A stretch of DNA of 64,000 nt from Lacticaseibacillus daqingensis (GCF_003946115.1 NZ_RHOH01000006.1:62001-126000), one strand, 5' to 3'; shown: positions 24,840 through 33,739, counted from the first letter of the stretch. A program made the numbers and translations. The notes: a model not told the origin generated them from the letters alone.

Positions 24840-24869
24840 AGTATATGGGGTGGCTTGACAGGTGGTCAA
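24840..24869 (-). promoter_or_regulatory. Promoter of the surface-protein gene with palindrome
   Basis: On the minus strand TTGACC (plus coordinates 24864-24869) and TATACT (24840-24845) are 18 nt apart. The -35 overlaps a palindrome TTGAC-N5-GTCAA (24855-24869) that could be an operator. The rest of the AT-rich gap to 25155 holds an inverted repeat CGCAAC/GTTGCG near 25030-25048 and no gene that I can support. Confidence 0.6.
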
Positions 24870-25155
24870 TCAGAATGGTGTAAATATATATTCAAAAAAC
24901 CTTCTCTAATTCGATTGACCATTATTTTCGGCATAAATTAGTATTAATCCGTTCTCATCTTAGGTGTCACTTTATGGCGGAAATATCATTAGCGTGCGGT
25001 CGTAGCGGATTGCGAGGATTATAAATTGTGCGCAACGCAAACGGTTGCGGCCTGGGTTTGCCACTGAGCCGCCACGAAGATGTTATTCAATGGGGGGGTT
25101 GTGTTAGGTTCATGGCGAGTTTGCCACGATTGGTCAGAAACTGGCTTGGCGCATC

Positions 25156-25202
25156 AAAAAAACCGCATGAGCCTTCGATGACGAAGGTTTCATGCGGTTT
25201 TT
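25156..25202 (-). terminator. Terminator after the EndoIII-like gene
   Basis: AAAAACCGCATGA and TTCATGCGGTTTTT form a long stem with an inner CCTTCG/CGAAGG pairing, directly after the stop codon of the minus-strand gene. Confidence 0.88.
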
Positions 25203-25203
25203 G

Positions 25204-25851
25204 TTATCTCAGAATCAATCGCTTGTGCGCAAGCGGTGTGGTGACTAAATCAGGCGCGGTTTTAATCTGTTTGCCCAGATTGTCGATCAATCCGTGCAAC
25301 TCCTGGGCATCTTGCAGCGGCCAGGCGGCAACGGAGTGGGTGGCGGCGAAGAGCTTCGCGTAGCTCGCAAACGGCTGCCCGAGCCAGCCGAATAGTCGGC
25401 GGGCGTACTGGTCGCCGACGAAGGTCGGCTGGTCGAAGACGTAAAGGCGCATGGCATCCGCCGTTTCGGCCCCAATGCCGCGCAGGCTCAGCAGGGTTTG
25501 GCGCAGCTCGGCCGGGGGCATGGCCGCGGGTTGAGTCAGGTCAAAGTCCCACTGCGCGAGCCAGTCCCACAACCCCATCAAGGCACGACTCTTGTTTTGG
25601 TAGAAGCCGCTCGGCCGAATCAGCTCGATCAGGGTCGCCTGGGGCAGCGCGTGCAGGCGGTGCGGGTCAAAGGCGGTGACCTGGCGGAGGTTGGTCAGCG
25701 AGCGGTCGACGTTTTGCCACGCCGTGTTTTGCACCAGAATGGCGCCGACCGCGATCTCTATCTTGGAGTCGGCGGGCCACCAGCCGGAAGGGCCGAGCCA
25801 CTCGGCCAGCGTGTGGTAAAGCGCGGTGAGGTCGAGCTCAGCTGATGGCAT
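25204..25851 (-). CDS. EndoIII-like HhH-GPD DNA glycosylase without Fe-S cluster
   Basis: A 215-residue helix-hairpin-helix glycosylase. The HhH is LRGIGAETADAM (about residues 122-133) and the catalytic Asp is in FVGDQYARRLF. At the place of the EndoIII catalytic lysine (in GVGRKTA) this protein has Glu, and it contains no cysteine at all, so no Fe-S cluster. This pattern resembles monofunctional MagIII-type 3-methyladenine glycosylases rather than EndoIII AP lyases; the substrate assignment is inference. Its start overlaps the asparaginase gene by 14 nt. Confidence 0.82.
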   Translation of the reverse strand: MPSAELDLTALYHTLAEWLGPSGWWPADSKIEIAVGAILVQNTAWQNVDRSLTNLRQVTAFDPHRLHALPQATLIELIRPSGFYQNKSRALMGLWDWLAQWDFDLTQPAAMPPAELRQTLLSLRGIGAETADAMRLYVFDQPTFVGDQYARRLFGWLGQPFASYAKLFAATHSVAAWPLQDAQELHGLIDNLGKQIKTAPDLVTTPLAHKRLILR

Positions 25852-26806
25852 TGTTCACGTAATCGGCGAGCACTGCGCCTTGCTTGCCGTTGCTGAGGCC
25901 AACGATCAACTTGATGCGTGCCTTCTGCCCGTTCAACCCCTGGCAGAAGATCACGCCCATCTTCTTCAGGTTGACGCCACCGCCTTCGTAATCGTAAAAA
26001 TCCTCGGCCACGCCGTTGAAGCAGCGTGACACCAAGACTACGGGGACGCCGCGGTCAATGAGGCGCCGCAGTGCCGGCAGCGTTGCCGGGGGTAGGTTAC
26101 CGGCCCCCAACGCTTCGATCACAAGGCCCTGGGTGCTGGTCGGTAGCGCGTCAAAGAGCGTGCCGTCCATGCCCGCAAAGGCTTTGAGCAAGAAGACCTT
26201 GGCGATGACGTGGTCGATCCGACAGGCCTGCTGGTTGATGAGCTCCTGAAAGAAGCGCACGCCGTCCTTGTTCACGAGGCCAACCGGGCCAAACGTCGGT
26301 GTGCGGAAGGTGGCCACATTAGTGGTGTGCGTTTTGGTCACAAACCGGGCGGTGTGGATCTCATCGTTCATCACGACCAAGCAGCCCTTGTGCCGGGCAC
26401 CTGCGCTGGCCGCAGTCCGGATCGCGCTGAGAAAATTGTAGCGGCCGTCTGAGCCGATTTCGTTGGCCGACCGCATGGCCCCAGTGACGACTACCGGAAT
26501 GGTCGGGTCCAGTGTGAGATCGAGAAAGTAGGCGGTTTCCTCCAGCGTATCGGTACCGTGGGTCACTACGACCCCGTCGATGCCGGCAGCTTCCGCCTGG
26601 CGAATGCGCTGGCTCAGGGCCAGCATATGTGCGGGTGTGACATGCGGCGAGGGCAGGTTGAACGCCTCCTCGCTAGTTACTTCAATGCCCTCAAGGTGGG
26701 CCGAAAGATCGAGTAAAGGATTGATGGCGCTTGGCACCACATCGCCGGTGTCTGTTGCGGTCATCGAAATCGTGCCGCCGGTGTGTAACGCAAGAATGTG
26801 TTTCAT
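25838..26806 (-). CDS. L-asparaginase
   Basis: A 322-residue asparaginase. The two catalytic threonine motifs are present: HTGGTISM (Thr12) and the THGTDTLEETAYFL block (about residues 83-96), with the Lys of the charge relay position region near SDGRYNFLSA. There is no signal peptide, so it is cytoplasmic (type I-like). It hydrolyses L-asparagine to aspartate and ammonia. AGGTTCC-type upstream sequence with GGAGG on the minus strand supports ATG 26806. It is co-transcribed with the glycosylase gene. Confidence 0.92.
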   Translation of the reverse strand: MKHILALHTGGTISMTATDTGDVVPSAINPLLDLSAHLEGIEVTSEEAFNLPSPHVTPAHMLALSQRIRQAEAAGIDGVVVTHGTDTLEETAYFLDLTLDPTIPVVVTGAMRSANEIGSDGRYNFLSAIRTAASAGARHKGCLVVMNDEIHTARFVTKTHTTNVATFRTPTFGPVGLVNKDGVRFFQELINQQACRIDHVIAKVFLLKAFAGMDGTLFDALPTSTQGLVIEALGAGNLPPATLPALRRLIDRGVPVVLVSRCFNGVAEDFYDYEGGGVNLKKMGVIFCQGLNGQKARIKLIVGLSNGKQGAVLADYVNNAIS

Positions 26807-26945
26807 GTGGAACCTCCGTTGATAGTAGCTTCAGGGTAGCACGCAGGTGCGATGCTGACAATGATGGGGATTGGGCTGAAAGCGCGGGTTTGGCCGGTGT
26901 GGGGTAGTAGGGCGCGCTTCCGCTCAGCTTTCCGGTTTTCAACGA

Positions 26946-26981
26946 GTTGCGTTGCGCTAAGTGTGCGCCACGTCGCTCTGG
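26946..26981 (-). repeat. Solo remnant of the 124-bp repeat family
   Basis: Read on the minus strand, the sequence from 26981 starts CCAGAGCGACGTGGCGC, identical to the first 17 nt of array C. It continues ACACTTAGCGCAACGC, which resembles the conserved ACTTAGC step of other units. Only the first third of a unit is present. Confidence 0.7.
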
Positions 26982-27017
26982 GGGTACAAAAGAGGCGTGC
27001 GACCAGGCCGCACGCCT
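26982..27017 (-). terminator. Orphan minus-strand terminator
   Basis: AGGCGTGCG (26993-27001) and CGCACGCCT (27009-27017) form a 9-bp stem with CTCTTTTG next on the minus strand. No minus-strand gene lies upstream of it (27018-27353), so it either ends an unannotated small transcript or belongs to the repeat remnant that it touches. The stretch 27018-27175 shows no gene. Confidence 0.55.
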
Positions 27018-27175
27018 ATATGAGGGAAACCCGAAACGGGTTGTTGGTACTAGGTGGTTACTAACTGTTAGTTTAGCCTTGGGCGATTAAAGCCGGCGGG
27101 GGACTCACAAGGGAAATGAAAAGAGTTTTGTGTGAGACAACTCATAACTCGCTAATTATTCACTTGTGCACAATG

Positions 27176-27203
27176 TTGCACTTTCTGTCGCGACAGGTAT
27201 GAT
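27176..27203 (+). promoter_or_regulatory. Promoter of folT
   Basis: A -35 box TTGCAC (27176-27181) and a -10 box TATGAT (27198-27203) are 16 nt apart, placing the transcript start a few bases before the riboswitch. Confidence 0.65.
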
Positions 27204-27223
27204 AGGTGAGTACCATAAATCTA

Positions 27224-27334
27224 AGGAGTAGACGTCAACGCGTTAAGTGCCGCCGGAACGGAATGTGAACGGTGGACGAAGACTGCAGTCGCGGTGTTGG
27301 CGCCGCATTCGCCTAGTTTTTTTAGGCGTCTCCT
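27224..27334 (+). promoter_or_regulatory. Tetrahydrofolate (THF) riboswitch
   Basis: The leader contains GGAGTAGACG and CGCGTTAAGTGCCG, which match the conserved 5' half of the THF riboswitch (GGAG-AGTAGA...CGCGTTAAGTG). The helix CAACGCG/CGCGGTGTTG closes the central domain and GCATTCGCC marks the 3' half. A hairpin CGCCTA/TAGGCG with T in the loop and TCTCCT (27329-27334), able to pair with the folT ribosome-binding site AGGAGA (27341-27346), form a candidate expression platform. By family knowledge, folate ligand binding lowers expression of the folate transporter. Exact switching is inference. Confidence 0.9.
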
Positions 27335-27353
27335 ACCAAAGGAGATTGTCATC

Positions 27354-27878
27354 ATGACAGTATTATCATTTACCAGCCCCAAGTTTTCGAGTAAAGCCAT
27401 TGTGTATATGGGTTTGCTGGTGGCCATGCAGATCGTGCTGGGTCGCTTCTCGTTTGGCACCAGCTTTCTGCAAGTGAGCCCGGCCTTCTTCGCCACGATC
27501 CTGATGGGTTACTACCTCGGCCCATGGCTGGGTGGGCTCACGGCCGCGCTTGCCGATCAACTGGGTGCCTGGCTGTTCATGCCGGGCACGAACTTCCCGG
27601 GTTTCACCCTGTCGGCCGCGTTGGCCGCGATCCTCTATGGGATGTTTTTCCACCAAAAAACGGTCAGTGTCTGGCGGACGCTTCTGGCGGTGTTCTTGGT
27701 CCTGCTCATCTGCAACGTCTTTTTCACCACCCTGTGGTTGGACATGATGGGGACGCCGTGGCAGGGGATCATCGGCATCCGCGTGCTCAAGAACATTGTG
27801 ATGTTGCCGATCCAAACCTTCCTGGCGTACAGCACGCTGAAGGCGGTCGAACGCATTCGGCCGCGCCTGAATTTCTAA
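27354..27878 (+). CDS. folT: Folate ECF transporter S component FolT
   Basis: A 174-residue integral membrane protein of about six helices. It has the S-component features [12 protein letters not shown] near the N terminus and a [14 protein letters not shown] segment, as in ECF substrate-binding subunits. The THF riboswitch upstream identifies the substrate as folate. It works with a shared EcfA-A'-T energy module encoded elsewhere. The frame is open to 27294 (inside the riboswitch); AAAGGAG before ATG 27354 sets the start. A terminator follows, so it is monocistronic. Confidence 0.93.
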   Translation: MTVLSFTSPKFSSKAIVYMGLLVAMQIVLGRFSFGTSFLQVSPAFFATILMGYYLGPWLGGLTAALADQLGAWLFMPGTNFPGFTLSAALAAILYGMFFHQKTVSVWRTLLAVFLVLLICNVFFTTLWLDMMGTPWQGIIGIRVLKNIVMLPIQTFLAYSTLKAVERIRPRLNF

Positions 27879-27886
27879 ACCGACTC

Positions 27887-27915
27887 AAGCCGCCACGAAT
27901 TGTGGCGGCTTTTTT
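27887..27915 (+). terminator. Terminator of folT
   Basis: AAGCCGCCAC and GTGGCGGCTT form a perfect stem with loop GAATT, followed by a T tract. Confidence 0.9.
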
Positions 27916-28007
27916 GCTGCCTGCGCGGCCCTGGGGCGGCGCACGCCCAATACCGCGGCGTGGTCCCGTGTGGTAAACTAGGGGGATAAATCAAAGGAGT
28001 GGACGCA

Positions 28008-28730
28008 ATGAAAGTGTTGGCGCTTGATACGTCGAATCAGGCGATGAGCGTGGCGGTCATGGTTGACGGCCAGCTGATGGCCGAAGAACTGCTGAACCGA
28101 AAGAAGACGCACAGCGAGCAGCTGCTGCCGACCATCAGTCGCCTCCTGCAGGCTAACGCCTTGGCCCCGAGCGACCTGGACCGGGTGGCGGTGGCAGACG
28201 GGCCGGGGTCGTATACCGGCATTCGCATTGCGGTGACCACGGCCAAGACGCTGGCGGCCACGCTGAACCTTGAGTTGGTCGGCGTGTCGAGTTTGGCGGT
28301 GCTGGCGGCGAATGTGACGCGCACGCGCAACCTGATCGTGCCGCTGATGGACGCCCGGCGCCAAAACGTGTTTGCGGGTGGCTACCAGTGGGACCGCGGT
28401 CAGCTGGTCAACGTGCTGGTCGATCGGCATCTGGCGCTCAGCCAGCTGCTGGACCAGTTGCGCCTGCTGAACCAGCCGGTCACCTTCGTGGGGGCGGATG
28501 TGCCGCAGTTTCGCGCCACGATCGAAGAAGCGCTCGGCAGCGCGGCCCACTTTGTCGATGCGATCGACGCGCTGCCGCACGCCAGCCGCCTTGCCCAGTT
28601 AGGGGGACACGCGGCTCCAGTTTCCCCCATCACGTTCGTGCCGCGGTACCTGCGCCTGACCGAGGCGGAGACGAACTGGCTGAAGACGCACCATGCAGAG
28701 AGGCACGCGCCTTATGTTGAAAAGGTTTAA
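28008..28730 (+). CDS. tsaB: tRNA threonylcarbamoyladenosine biosynthesis protein TsaB
   Basis: The 240-residue ASKHA-fold protein (starts MKVLALDTSNQ, with GPGSYTGIRI at about residues 68-77) is TsaB, the partner of TsaD in making t6A37 of ANN-decoding tRNAs. AAAGGAG before ATG 28008 fixes the start; a GTG at 27999 lies within that site. An extended -10 TGGTAAACT lies near 27970. It is followed with overlap by rimI and then tsaD, the standard Firmicutes order. Confidence 0.94.
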   Translation: MKVLALDTSNQAMSVAVMVDGQLMAEELLNRKKTHSEQLLPTISRLLQANALAPSDLDRVAVADGPGSYTGIRIAVTTAKTLAATLNLELVGVSSLAVLAANVTRTRNLIVPLMDARRQNVFAGGYQWDRGQLVNVLVDRHLALSQLLDQLRLLNQPVTFVGADVPQFRATIEEALGSAAHFVDAIDALPHASRLAQLGGHAAPVSPITFVPRYLRLTEAETNWLKTHHAERHAPYVEKV

Positions 28731-29250
28731 GTCGTGGTTCGACCCAGAACCACCGATCGAGTTGACGTTTCGCCCACAGGTGCTGGCGGTCAAAGGAACG
28801 ACCTACCAGCTACGGCGAATGACGAACCTAGATATTGACGCAGCGCTTGAAATCGAGCGCGCCGTGTACGGGGAGACGCCGTGGGACCGGATCGCGTTTT
28901 TGTCCGAGCTGCGCAAGGTGCATCAGTCCCTGTATTTAGTGGTGTTGCGTGATGACGAGATCGTGGCCTTTGTCGGCTGCTGGTTCACCAAGGCAGAGGC
29001 GCACGTGACGAACATCGCGGTGGCGCCAAGCGCGCAGCGGCGGGGCATCGGTGAGGCGCTGATGGAAGTGATGCACGCTAAGGCGCTGGATTTTGGCAGC
29101 GCGCAGATGACCCTTGAGGTCCGCACGGACAATGTGGCGGCTCAGGCGCTGTATCACAAGCTAGGGTTCAAGGACGGCGCCATCAAGCGTGGCTATTACG
29201 TGGCCGATCACCAAGACGCGATGGATATGTGGCGCCGGCTGGACGAGTAG
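28714..29250 (+). CDS. rimI: Ribosomal-protein-alanine N-acetyltransferase RimI-like
   Basis: A 178-residue GNAT protein with motif [16 protein letters not shown] (about residues 108-122) and the RimI-type ending [17 protein letters not shown]. In E. coli RimI acetylates S18; here the position between tsaB and tsaD gives the name. An N-terminal extension of about 35 residues with LKRFKSWF precedes the fold. ATG 28714 is chosen because AGAGAGG lies upstream within tsaB; ATG 28693 has no site. It overlaps tsaB by 17 nt. Confidence 0.88.
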   Translation: MLKRFKSWFDPEPPIELTFRPQVLAVKGTTYQLRRMTNLDIDAALEIERAVYGETPWDRIAFLSELRKVHQSLYLVVLRDDEIVAFVGCWFTKAEAHVTNIAVAPSAQRRGIGEALMEVMHAKALDFGSAQMTLEVRTDNVAAQALYHKLGFKDGAIKRGYYVADHQDAMDMWRRLDE

Positions 29251-29260
29251 GAGAATGAAC

Positions 29261-30283
29261 ATGCAAGAACGCGAACTAATTTTGGCTTTTGAAAGCAGCT
29301 GCGATGAAACCAGCGTGGCCGTGATCGAAAACGGCGACACGATCCTGAGCAACATCATCGCCACGCAGATCAACTCGCACAAGCGCTTCGGCGGCGTGGT
29401 GCCGGAGGTGGCCAGCCGCCACCACGTTGAGCAGATCACTGAGGTCATCAACTTGGCGCTGGCCGAGGCCAAGGTCGATTACCCGGACCTGACTGCCGTG
29501 GCGGTCACGTACGGCCCTGGGCTGGTGGGGAGCCTGCTGATCGGTGTGACGGCGGCCAAAACCGTCGCCTATGCGCACAGCCTGCCGCTGATCCCGGTCA
29601 ACCACATGGCGGGGCACATCTACGCGGCCCGCTTCGTCAAGCCGCTGCAGTACCCCCTGCTGGCGCTGGTGGTGTCCGGCGGGCACACGGAGCTGGTGAT
29701 CATGAAGGCCGCGGGCGACTTTGCCATCATCGGCGACACGCGCGATGATGCGGCGGGCGAGGCGTACGACAAAATCGGCCGGGTGCTGGGCATTCCGTAC
29801 CCGGCCGGCAAGGAAGTGGACCGCTTGGCCCACCTGGGGCAGGATACGTTTCATTTCCCCCGCGCCATGGATGATTCTTCGGACTTGGACTTCAGCTTCA
29901 GTGGCCTGAAGTCCGCGTTCATCAACACGGTGCACCACGCCGACCAGATCGGGGAGACGCTGAACCGCAACGACCTGGCCGCCAGCTTCCAGGCCGCCGT
30001 GGTGGACGTCTTGGTGCACAAAACCTGCCGGGCGCTGGCCGCCCATCCGGTCAGCCAGCTGGTCGTGGCCGGCGGGGTCGCCGCTAACCAGGGGCTGCGC
30101 GAGGCGCTCAGTGCGGCGCTGGCCGTGCAGTTCCCAAATGTTGACTTGATCGTGCCACCGGTGCGCCTGACCGGCGACAACGCCGCAATGATCGGCGCGG
30201 CCGCCCATGTTGAGCTGGCGCATGGCCACTTGGCGGATGAAAGCCTCAATGCGGTACCCGGGTTGAACTTCGCCCACGCCTGA
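29261..30283 (+). CDS. tsaD: tRNA N6-threonylcarbamoyltransferase TsaD
   Basis: The 340-residue ASKHA ATPase has the metal-binding motif HMAGHIYA (about residues 109-116), the nucleotide loops SGGHTELV and [12 protein letters not shown] and a C-terminal DNAAMIG. It transfers the threonylcarbamoyl group to A37 of tRNA together with TsaB and TsaE. AGGAG seven bases before ATG 29261 sets the start. It is the last gene of the tsaB-rimI-tsaD operon. Confidence 0.96.
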   Translation: MQERELILAFESSCDETSVAVIENGDTILSNIIATQINSHKRFGGVVPEVASRHHVEQITEVINLALAEAKVDYPDLTAVAVTYGPGLVGSLLIGVTAAKTVAYAHSLPLIPVNHMAGHIYAARFVKPLQYPLLALVVSGGHTELVIMKAAGDFAIIGDTRDDAAGEAYDKIGRVLGIPYPAGKEVDRLAHLGQDTFHFPRAMDDSSDLDFSFSGLKSAFINTVHHADQIGETLNRNDLAASFQAAVVDVLVHKTCRALAAHPVSQLVVAGGVAANQGLREALSAALAVQFPNVDLIVPPVRLTGDNAAMIGAAAHVELAHGHLADESLNAVPGLNFAHA

Positions 30284-30294
30284 AAGAATGACAG

Positions 30295-30319
30295 AAAGCC
30301 GCCTGCGGGAGGCTTTTTT
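30295..30319 (+). terminator. Terminator of tsaB-rimI-tsaD
   Basis: AAAGCCGCCT and AGGCTTTTTT pair (with a bulge) around GCGGG, 12 nt past the tsaD stop. Confidence 0.75.
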
Positions 30320-30404
30320 GTTTTGGCTTCAATTCTGGCCGAGCCGAAGCATGGCGGGCAAATGTGCTAAACTAAAATGAAAGAAGCGATGAAAGGATGT
30401 AGCC

Positions 30405-31742
30405 ATGAAGTCACAACATAACGGGGTACTGCTTCTAGTCACGGTGACGTGCGGCGTGCTCGCGGGACTAGGCGCGGTGGCGCTGAGTCTGTTCTTGGAA
30501 CTGGTCACGCACGTCTTGCTCAACTTTACTGAAACGGCGGCGCACCCGGCCGCGCTGGCCGTGAGCCCGGTGCGCCGGGTGGCGGTGCTGGTCGGTGGCG
30601 GCCTCGTGGCGGCGATTTTGTGGTGGTGGGTGCGCAATCGCATGCGGCCGACCGTCAGCGTCAAAAACGCGGTGCACGGGCAAACGATGCCAGGGGGCAC
30701 CACGGTGGTGCACACGTTCACGCAGATGCTGTTCGTCGGCGCGGGCGGATCGGTCGGGCGCGAGCTCGCCCCGCGCGAACTTGCCGCGATGCTGGCGCAG
30801 TGGTGGCAGCGCGTTTTGGTCCGGTGGGGGCTTCAGTTGAGTGCGGCCGACCAGCACTTGATTGTGGCTGCGGCGGCCGGCGCCGGGTTTGCTGGCGTCT
30901 ACATTGCGCCGATCACGGGGATGCTTTTTGCCGTTGAGATCCTCCTGCAGCGCGTCTCGCGCCGAGCCGTGGTCGTCAGCCTGACGATGTCGGTGATCGC
31001 GACCTTCGTCGGCGCAACGCTCAAGGGCTTCAAGCCGTACTACCTACTGGCGAGCACGCCGTTCAGTCCGCGGCTGGCCGTGGCGTTGTTGGCGGTCGGG
31101 CCGGTTTGCGGCGTGGTGGGGGCAGTGTTTCGACGGGCCATTCAGTGGGCCGCGGTGCGTCAGGCGCAGCGGCGGCCGCTGTTGTGGCAGCTGCCCCTAG
31201 CAGCGCTGGCAACAGGATTGATCGCGATCGTGTTCCCACAGGTGTGCGGCAACGGGCGCGCGTTCGCCCAGCTCGTGTTCGATAACCGCCTGACTGCACT
31301 GGTGCCGCTATTGCTTCTCGGGGCACTGGTCAAAGCGTTGGTGACCCTGATGAGTATTGCGGCCGGCGCGGCCGGTGGCACCCTGACGCCGTCCATCGCG
31401 GTGGGCGCCGCGGTTGGGGCCGCCGTGGGCACGGCCATCAACCTTTGGGTGACGCCGGTGGTCGTGTGGCAGTGCGCCGTGGTCGGCGCCGCGGCCGTTT
31501 TGGCCGTGACCCAGCAGGCGCCGTTGATGGCGATGATGATGGTGTTTGAGGTCAGCCACCTCAGTTACGCCGCACTCCTGCCGCTGGCGCTGGGCATTGC
31601 CCTGGCAATGGTGGTGGCCAACTGGTTCACCGACACGCGCACGCTGCCACCTGAAACGGTGGGGGAAACTGAAACCGCCGACCTGCTTCAGAGCAAAGGC
31701 GAGGCGCTCTTGGCGGCTATAAAGCATGCGGCGGATCATTAG
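30405..31742 (+). CDS. ClC-family chloride channel/transporter
   Basis: A 445-residue protein with about 10-12 membrane helices. The ClC selectivity signatures are present: GAGGSVGREL (about residues 109-118, GxxGRE type), AAAAGAGFAGVYIAPITG and GGTLTPSI (about 325-332). Whether it is a channel or an H+-coupled antiporter, and for chloride or fluoride, is not settled by what I see. It lacks C-terminal CBS domains. AAAGGATG precedes the ATG and an extended -10 TGCTAAACT lies near 30364. It is convergent with the ABC-F gene. Confidence 0.88.
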   Translation: MKSQHNGVLLLVTVTCGVLAGLGAVALSLFLELVTHVLLNFTETAAHPAALAVSPVRRVAVLVGGGLVAAILWWWVRNRMRPTVSVKNAVHGQTMPGGTTVVHTFTQMLFVGAGGSVGRELAPRELAAMLAQWWQRVLVRWGLQLSAADQHLIVAAAAGAGFAGVYIAPITGMLFAVEILLQRVSRRAVVVSLTMSVIATFVGATLKGFKPYYLLASTPFSPRLAVALLAVGPVCGVVGAVFRRAIQWAAVRQAQRRPLLWQLPLAALATGLIAIVFPQVCGNGRAFAQLVFDNRLTALVPLLLLGALVKALVTLMSIAAGAAGGTLTPSIAVGAAVGAAVGTAINLWVTPVVVWQCAVVGAAAVLAVTQQAPLMAMMMVFEVSHLSYAALLPLALGIALAMVVANWFTDTRTLPPETVGETETADLLQSKGEALLAAIKHAADH

Positions 31743-31752
31743 GCGACACAAT

Positions 31753-31792
31753 AAAGCGGCCCACTCGTTGGCGTGAACGAGTGGGCCGCTTT
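31753..31792. terminator. Bidirectional terminator between clc and ABC-F
   Basis: A perfect 17-bp stem AAAGCGGCCCACTCGTT/AACGAGTGGGCCGCTTT surrounds a 6-nt loop. The gene on the minus strand ends 12 nt further on. Confidence 0.88.
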
Positions 31793-31804
31793 GGTGTGTG
31801 GGGG

Positions 31805-33739
31805 TCACAGCTCCTCCAGTTTGAGGCTGGCCTCCTCCCAGGCGTCTTCGGTTGCGGCGACCTGAGCGTTGACGGCATCGAGCTGTTCCTGCAGGTCCTG
31901 CATCTTGACGTAATCCGTGAGGACGGCTGGGGCGGTCATGGCCTGTTGCAGGGTCTCGGCCTGTTCGCTCAGGGTGCTGAGCGTGTCTTCCAGCTTAGCG
32001 ACTTCGCGTTCAAGCTTGCGCTGCGCTTTTTGGTCCTGTTTGCTTTGCTGGTAGTCGCGCTTGGCTTCACTTGCGACCGGTGCGTCTGCGGTGCCGGTGG
32101 CCTCGGCGGCCAAGGCGAGCTGCTCCTGCAACTTCTCCTGGTAGTAGTCCCAGTTGCCGAGGTACAAGTGGCTGCCGGTCGGTTCAACGGCGACGATGTT
32201 GGTGGCCAGCTCGTTGATGAAGTATCGGTCATGGGAGACGAACAGCACGGTGCCGGCAAAATCGGCGAGGGCTTGCTCCAGCACTTCCTTGGAGTTGATG
32301 TCCAAGTGGTTGGTCGGCTCGTCCAGGATCAGGAAGTTGTCGTGCTTCAGCGCCAGCTTGGTCAGCTCCAGGCGCGCTTTTTGCCCCCCGGACAGGTCAC
32401 CGACGCGCTTTTCGATGTCGTTGGCGTCAAACAGAAAGGCGGCCAGGGCCGAGCGGATGTCTTTTTCCGGCATGGTCGGGTGATCGTCCCAGATCTCATC
32501 GATGACGGACTTGTCCCAGTGGAGCTGGTGCTGGTCCTGATCGTAGTACCCGGTGGTGACGTTGGTGCCGAAGCGCGCGCTGCCGGCCAAGAATGGGATC
32601 TGGCCGAGCACGCTCTTGAGCAGGGTGGACTTGCCGACGCCGTTGGGGCCGATGATGGCGATCCGGTCACCCTTGTTGACCTGAAAATCGATGGGGCCGG
32701 CCATCGGTTCCGCCGCCGAATACCCCACGGTGGCCTGGCGCACCTGCAAGACCTCGTTGCCGCTGACCTTTTCCGGCGTGAACTTGAAGTGAACGGTTTT
32801 CTCTGGGCCTTCGGGGCGCTCAAGGCGGTCCATCTTCTCCAGCTGCTTGCGCCGGGCCTGGGCCTGCTTGGTGGTGCTGGCGCGCACGATGTTCTTGTCG
32901 ACGAACTCCTGCAGCTTGTTAATCTCTTCCTGTTGCTTCTCATAGGCCTTCCACGCCAAGGCGCGGTTCTGGTCTTTTTGCTTGAGGTAGCCGCTGTAGT
33001 TGGTCGTGTAGTGGACGGCGCGGCTGGCGGTCAGCTCGTAGATCTCCGTGACCACGTGGTCGAGGAAGTACTGATCGTGGCTGACGGTCAAAAGCGCCCC
33101 GGCGTAACCGCGCAGGTAGCCTTCAAGCCACGTCAGGGTGTCGATGTCCAAGTGGTTGGTCGGCTCGTCCAGGATGATCAGGTCGTGGTGCTCCAGCAGC
33201 AGTTTGGCCAGCGCCAGGCGCGAGCGCTCGCCGCCGGACAGGGTGTGGATCGGCATCTCCCAGGTCGCCTCGGGAAACTTGAAGCCGGTCAAAACGCCGC
33301 GGATCTCGGCCCGGTAGCCGTACCCGTTGTTGGCCTCAAAGTCGTGTTGGAGCTGGTCGTACTGATGCATCACCTGCTCGAACTGCGCGGGGTCGTTGGC
33401 CAGCGCCGGGTCGGCGATCTGTGCTTCAAGGGCGTGCATCCGTGCCTCCATCGCGATCAAGTCGTCGAAGATGGTGAGCATTTCGGCAAAAATGGTGCGG
33501 CTGGAGTCGAGGCCAGAGTCCTGGGCCAAGTAGCCGACTGACATGTTTTTGCCGGTCGTGACCTGGCCGCCGTCCGGTGGGTTTAGTCCCGCCAGAATTT
33601 CCAGCAGGGTGGTCTTGCCGATCCCGTTGGGGCCGACAAGACCGATGCGGGAATTAGTTTGCACTTCGAGGCTGATGTTGGTGAACAAGTCGTTGCCGTC
33701 GAAGCTGCGCCCAACGCCTTGGGCTTGCATGATGATCAT
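31805..33739 (-). CDS. ydiF: ABC-F family ATPase, YdiF-like
   Basis: A 644-residue soluble protein with two ABC domains. Walker A GPNGIGKTT (about residues 34-42) and GPNGVGKST (about 350-358); signatures LSGGERSR and LSGGQKAR; Walker B LIILDEPTNHLD and FLILDEPTNHLD. The inter-domain linker is Lys/Glu-rich and the C-terminal coiled coil (from about 545) is typical. ABC-F proteins bind the ribosomal E site. The neighbourhood tsaD, ABC-F, rex, groES-groEL matches that of Bacillus ydiF, which supports the name. AAAGGA nine bases before ATG 33739 sets the start; the frame continues to 33847 over the rex promoter region. The antisense frame of 586 codons on the plus strand is a GC-rich shadow. Confidence 0.92.
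   Translation of the reverse strand: MIIMQAQGVGRSFDGNDLFTNISLEVQTNSRIGLVGPNGIGKTTLLEILAGLNPPDGGQVTTGKNMSVGYLAQDSGLDSSRTIFAEMLTIFDDLIAMEARMHALEAQIADPALANDPAQFEQVMHQYDQLQHDFEANNGYGYRAEIRGVLTGFKFPEATWEMPIHTLSGGERSRLALAKLLLEHHDLIILDEPTNHLDIDTLTWLEGYLRGYAGALLTVSHDQYFLDHVVTEIYELTASRAVHYTTNYSGYLKQKDQNRALAWKAYEKQQEEINKLQEFVDKNIVRASTTKQAQARRKQLEKMDRLERPEGPEKTVHFKFTPEKVSGNEVLQVRQATVGYSAAEPMAGPIDFQVNKGDRIAIIGPNGVGKSTLLKSVLGQIPFLAGSARFGTNVTTGYYDQDQHQLHWDKSVIDEIWDDHPTMPEKDIRSALAAFLFDANDIEKRVGDLSGGQKARLELTKLALKHDNFLILDEPTNHLDINSKEVLEQALADFAGTVLFVSHDRYFINELATNIVAVEPTGSHLYLGNWDYYQEKLQEQLALAAEATGTADAPVASEAKRDYQQSKQDQKAQRKLEREVAKLEDTLSTLSEQAETLQQAMTAPAVLTDYVKMQDLQEQLDAVNAQVAATEDAWEEASLKLEEL

Noticed and set aside
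31781-33541. 586-codon plus-strand frame
   Set aside because: It lies exactly antisense to the ABC-F gene, which has all ATPase motifs. Its composition (Val/Leu/Gly/Gln/Arg-rich) is that of a GC-rich shadow. The same holds for the long minus-strand frames under tsaD, the GH13 genes and malP.
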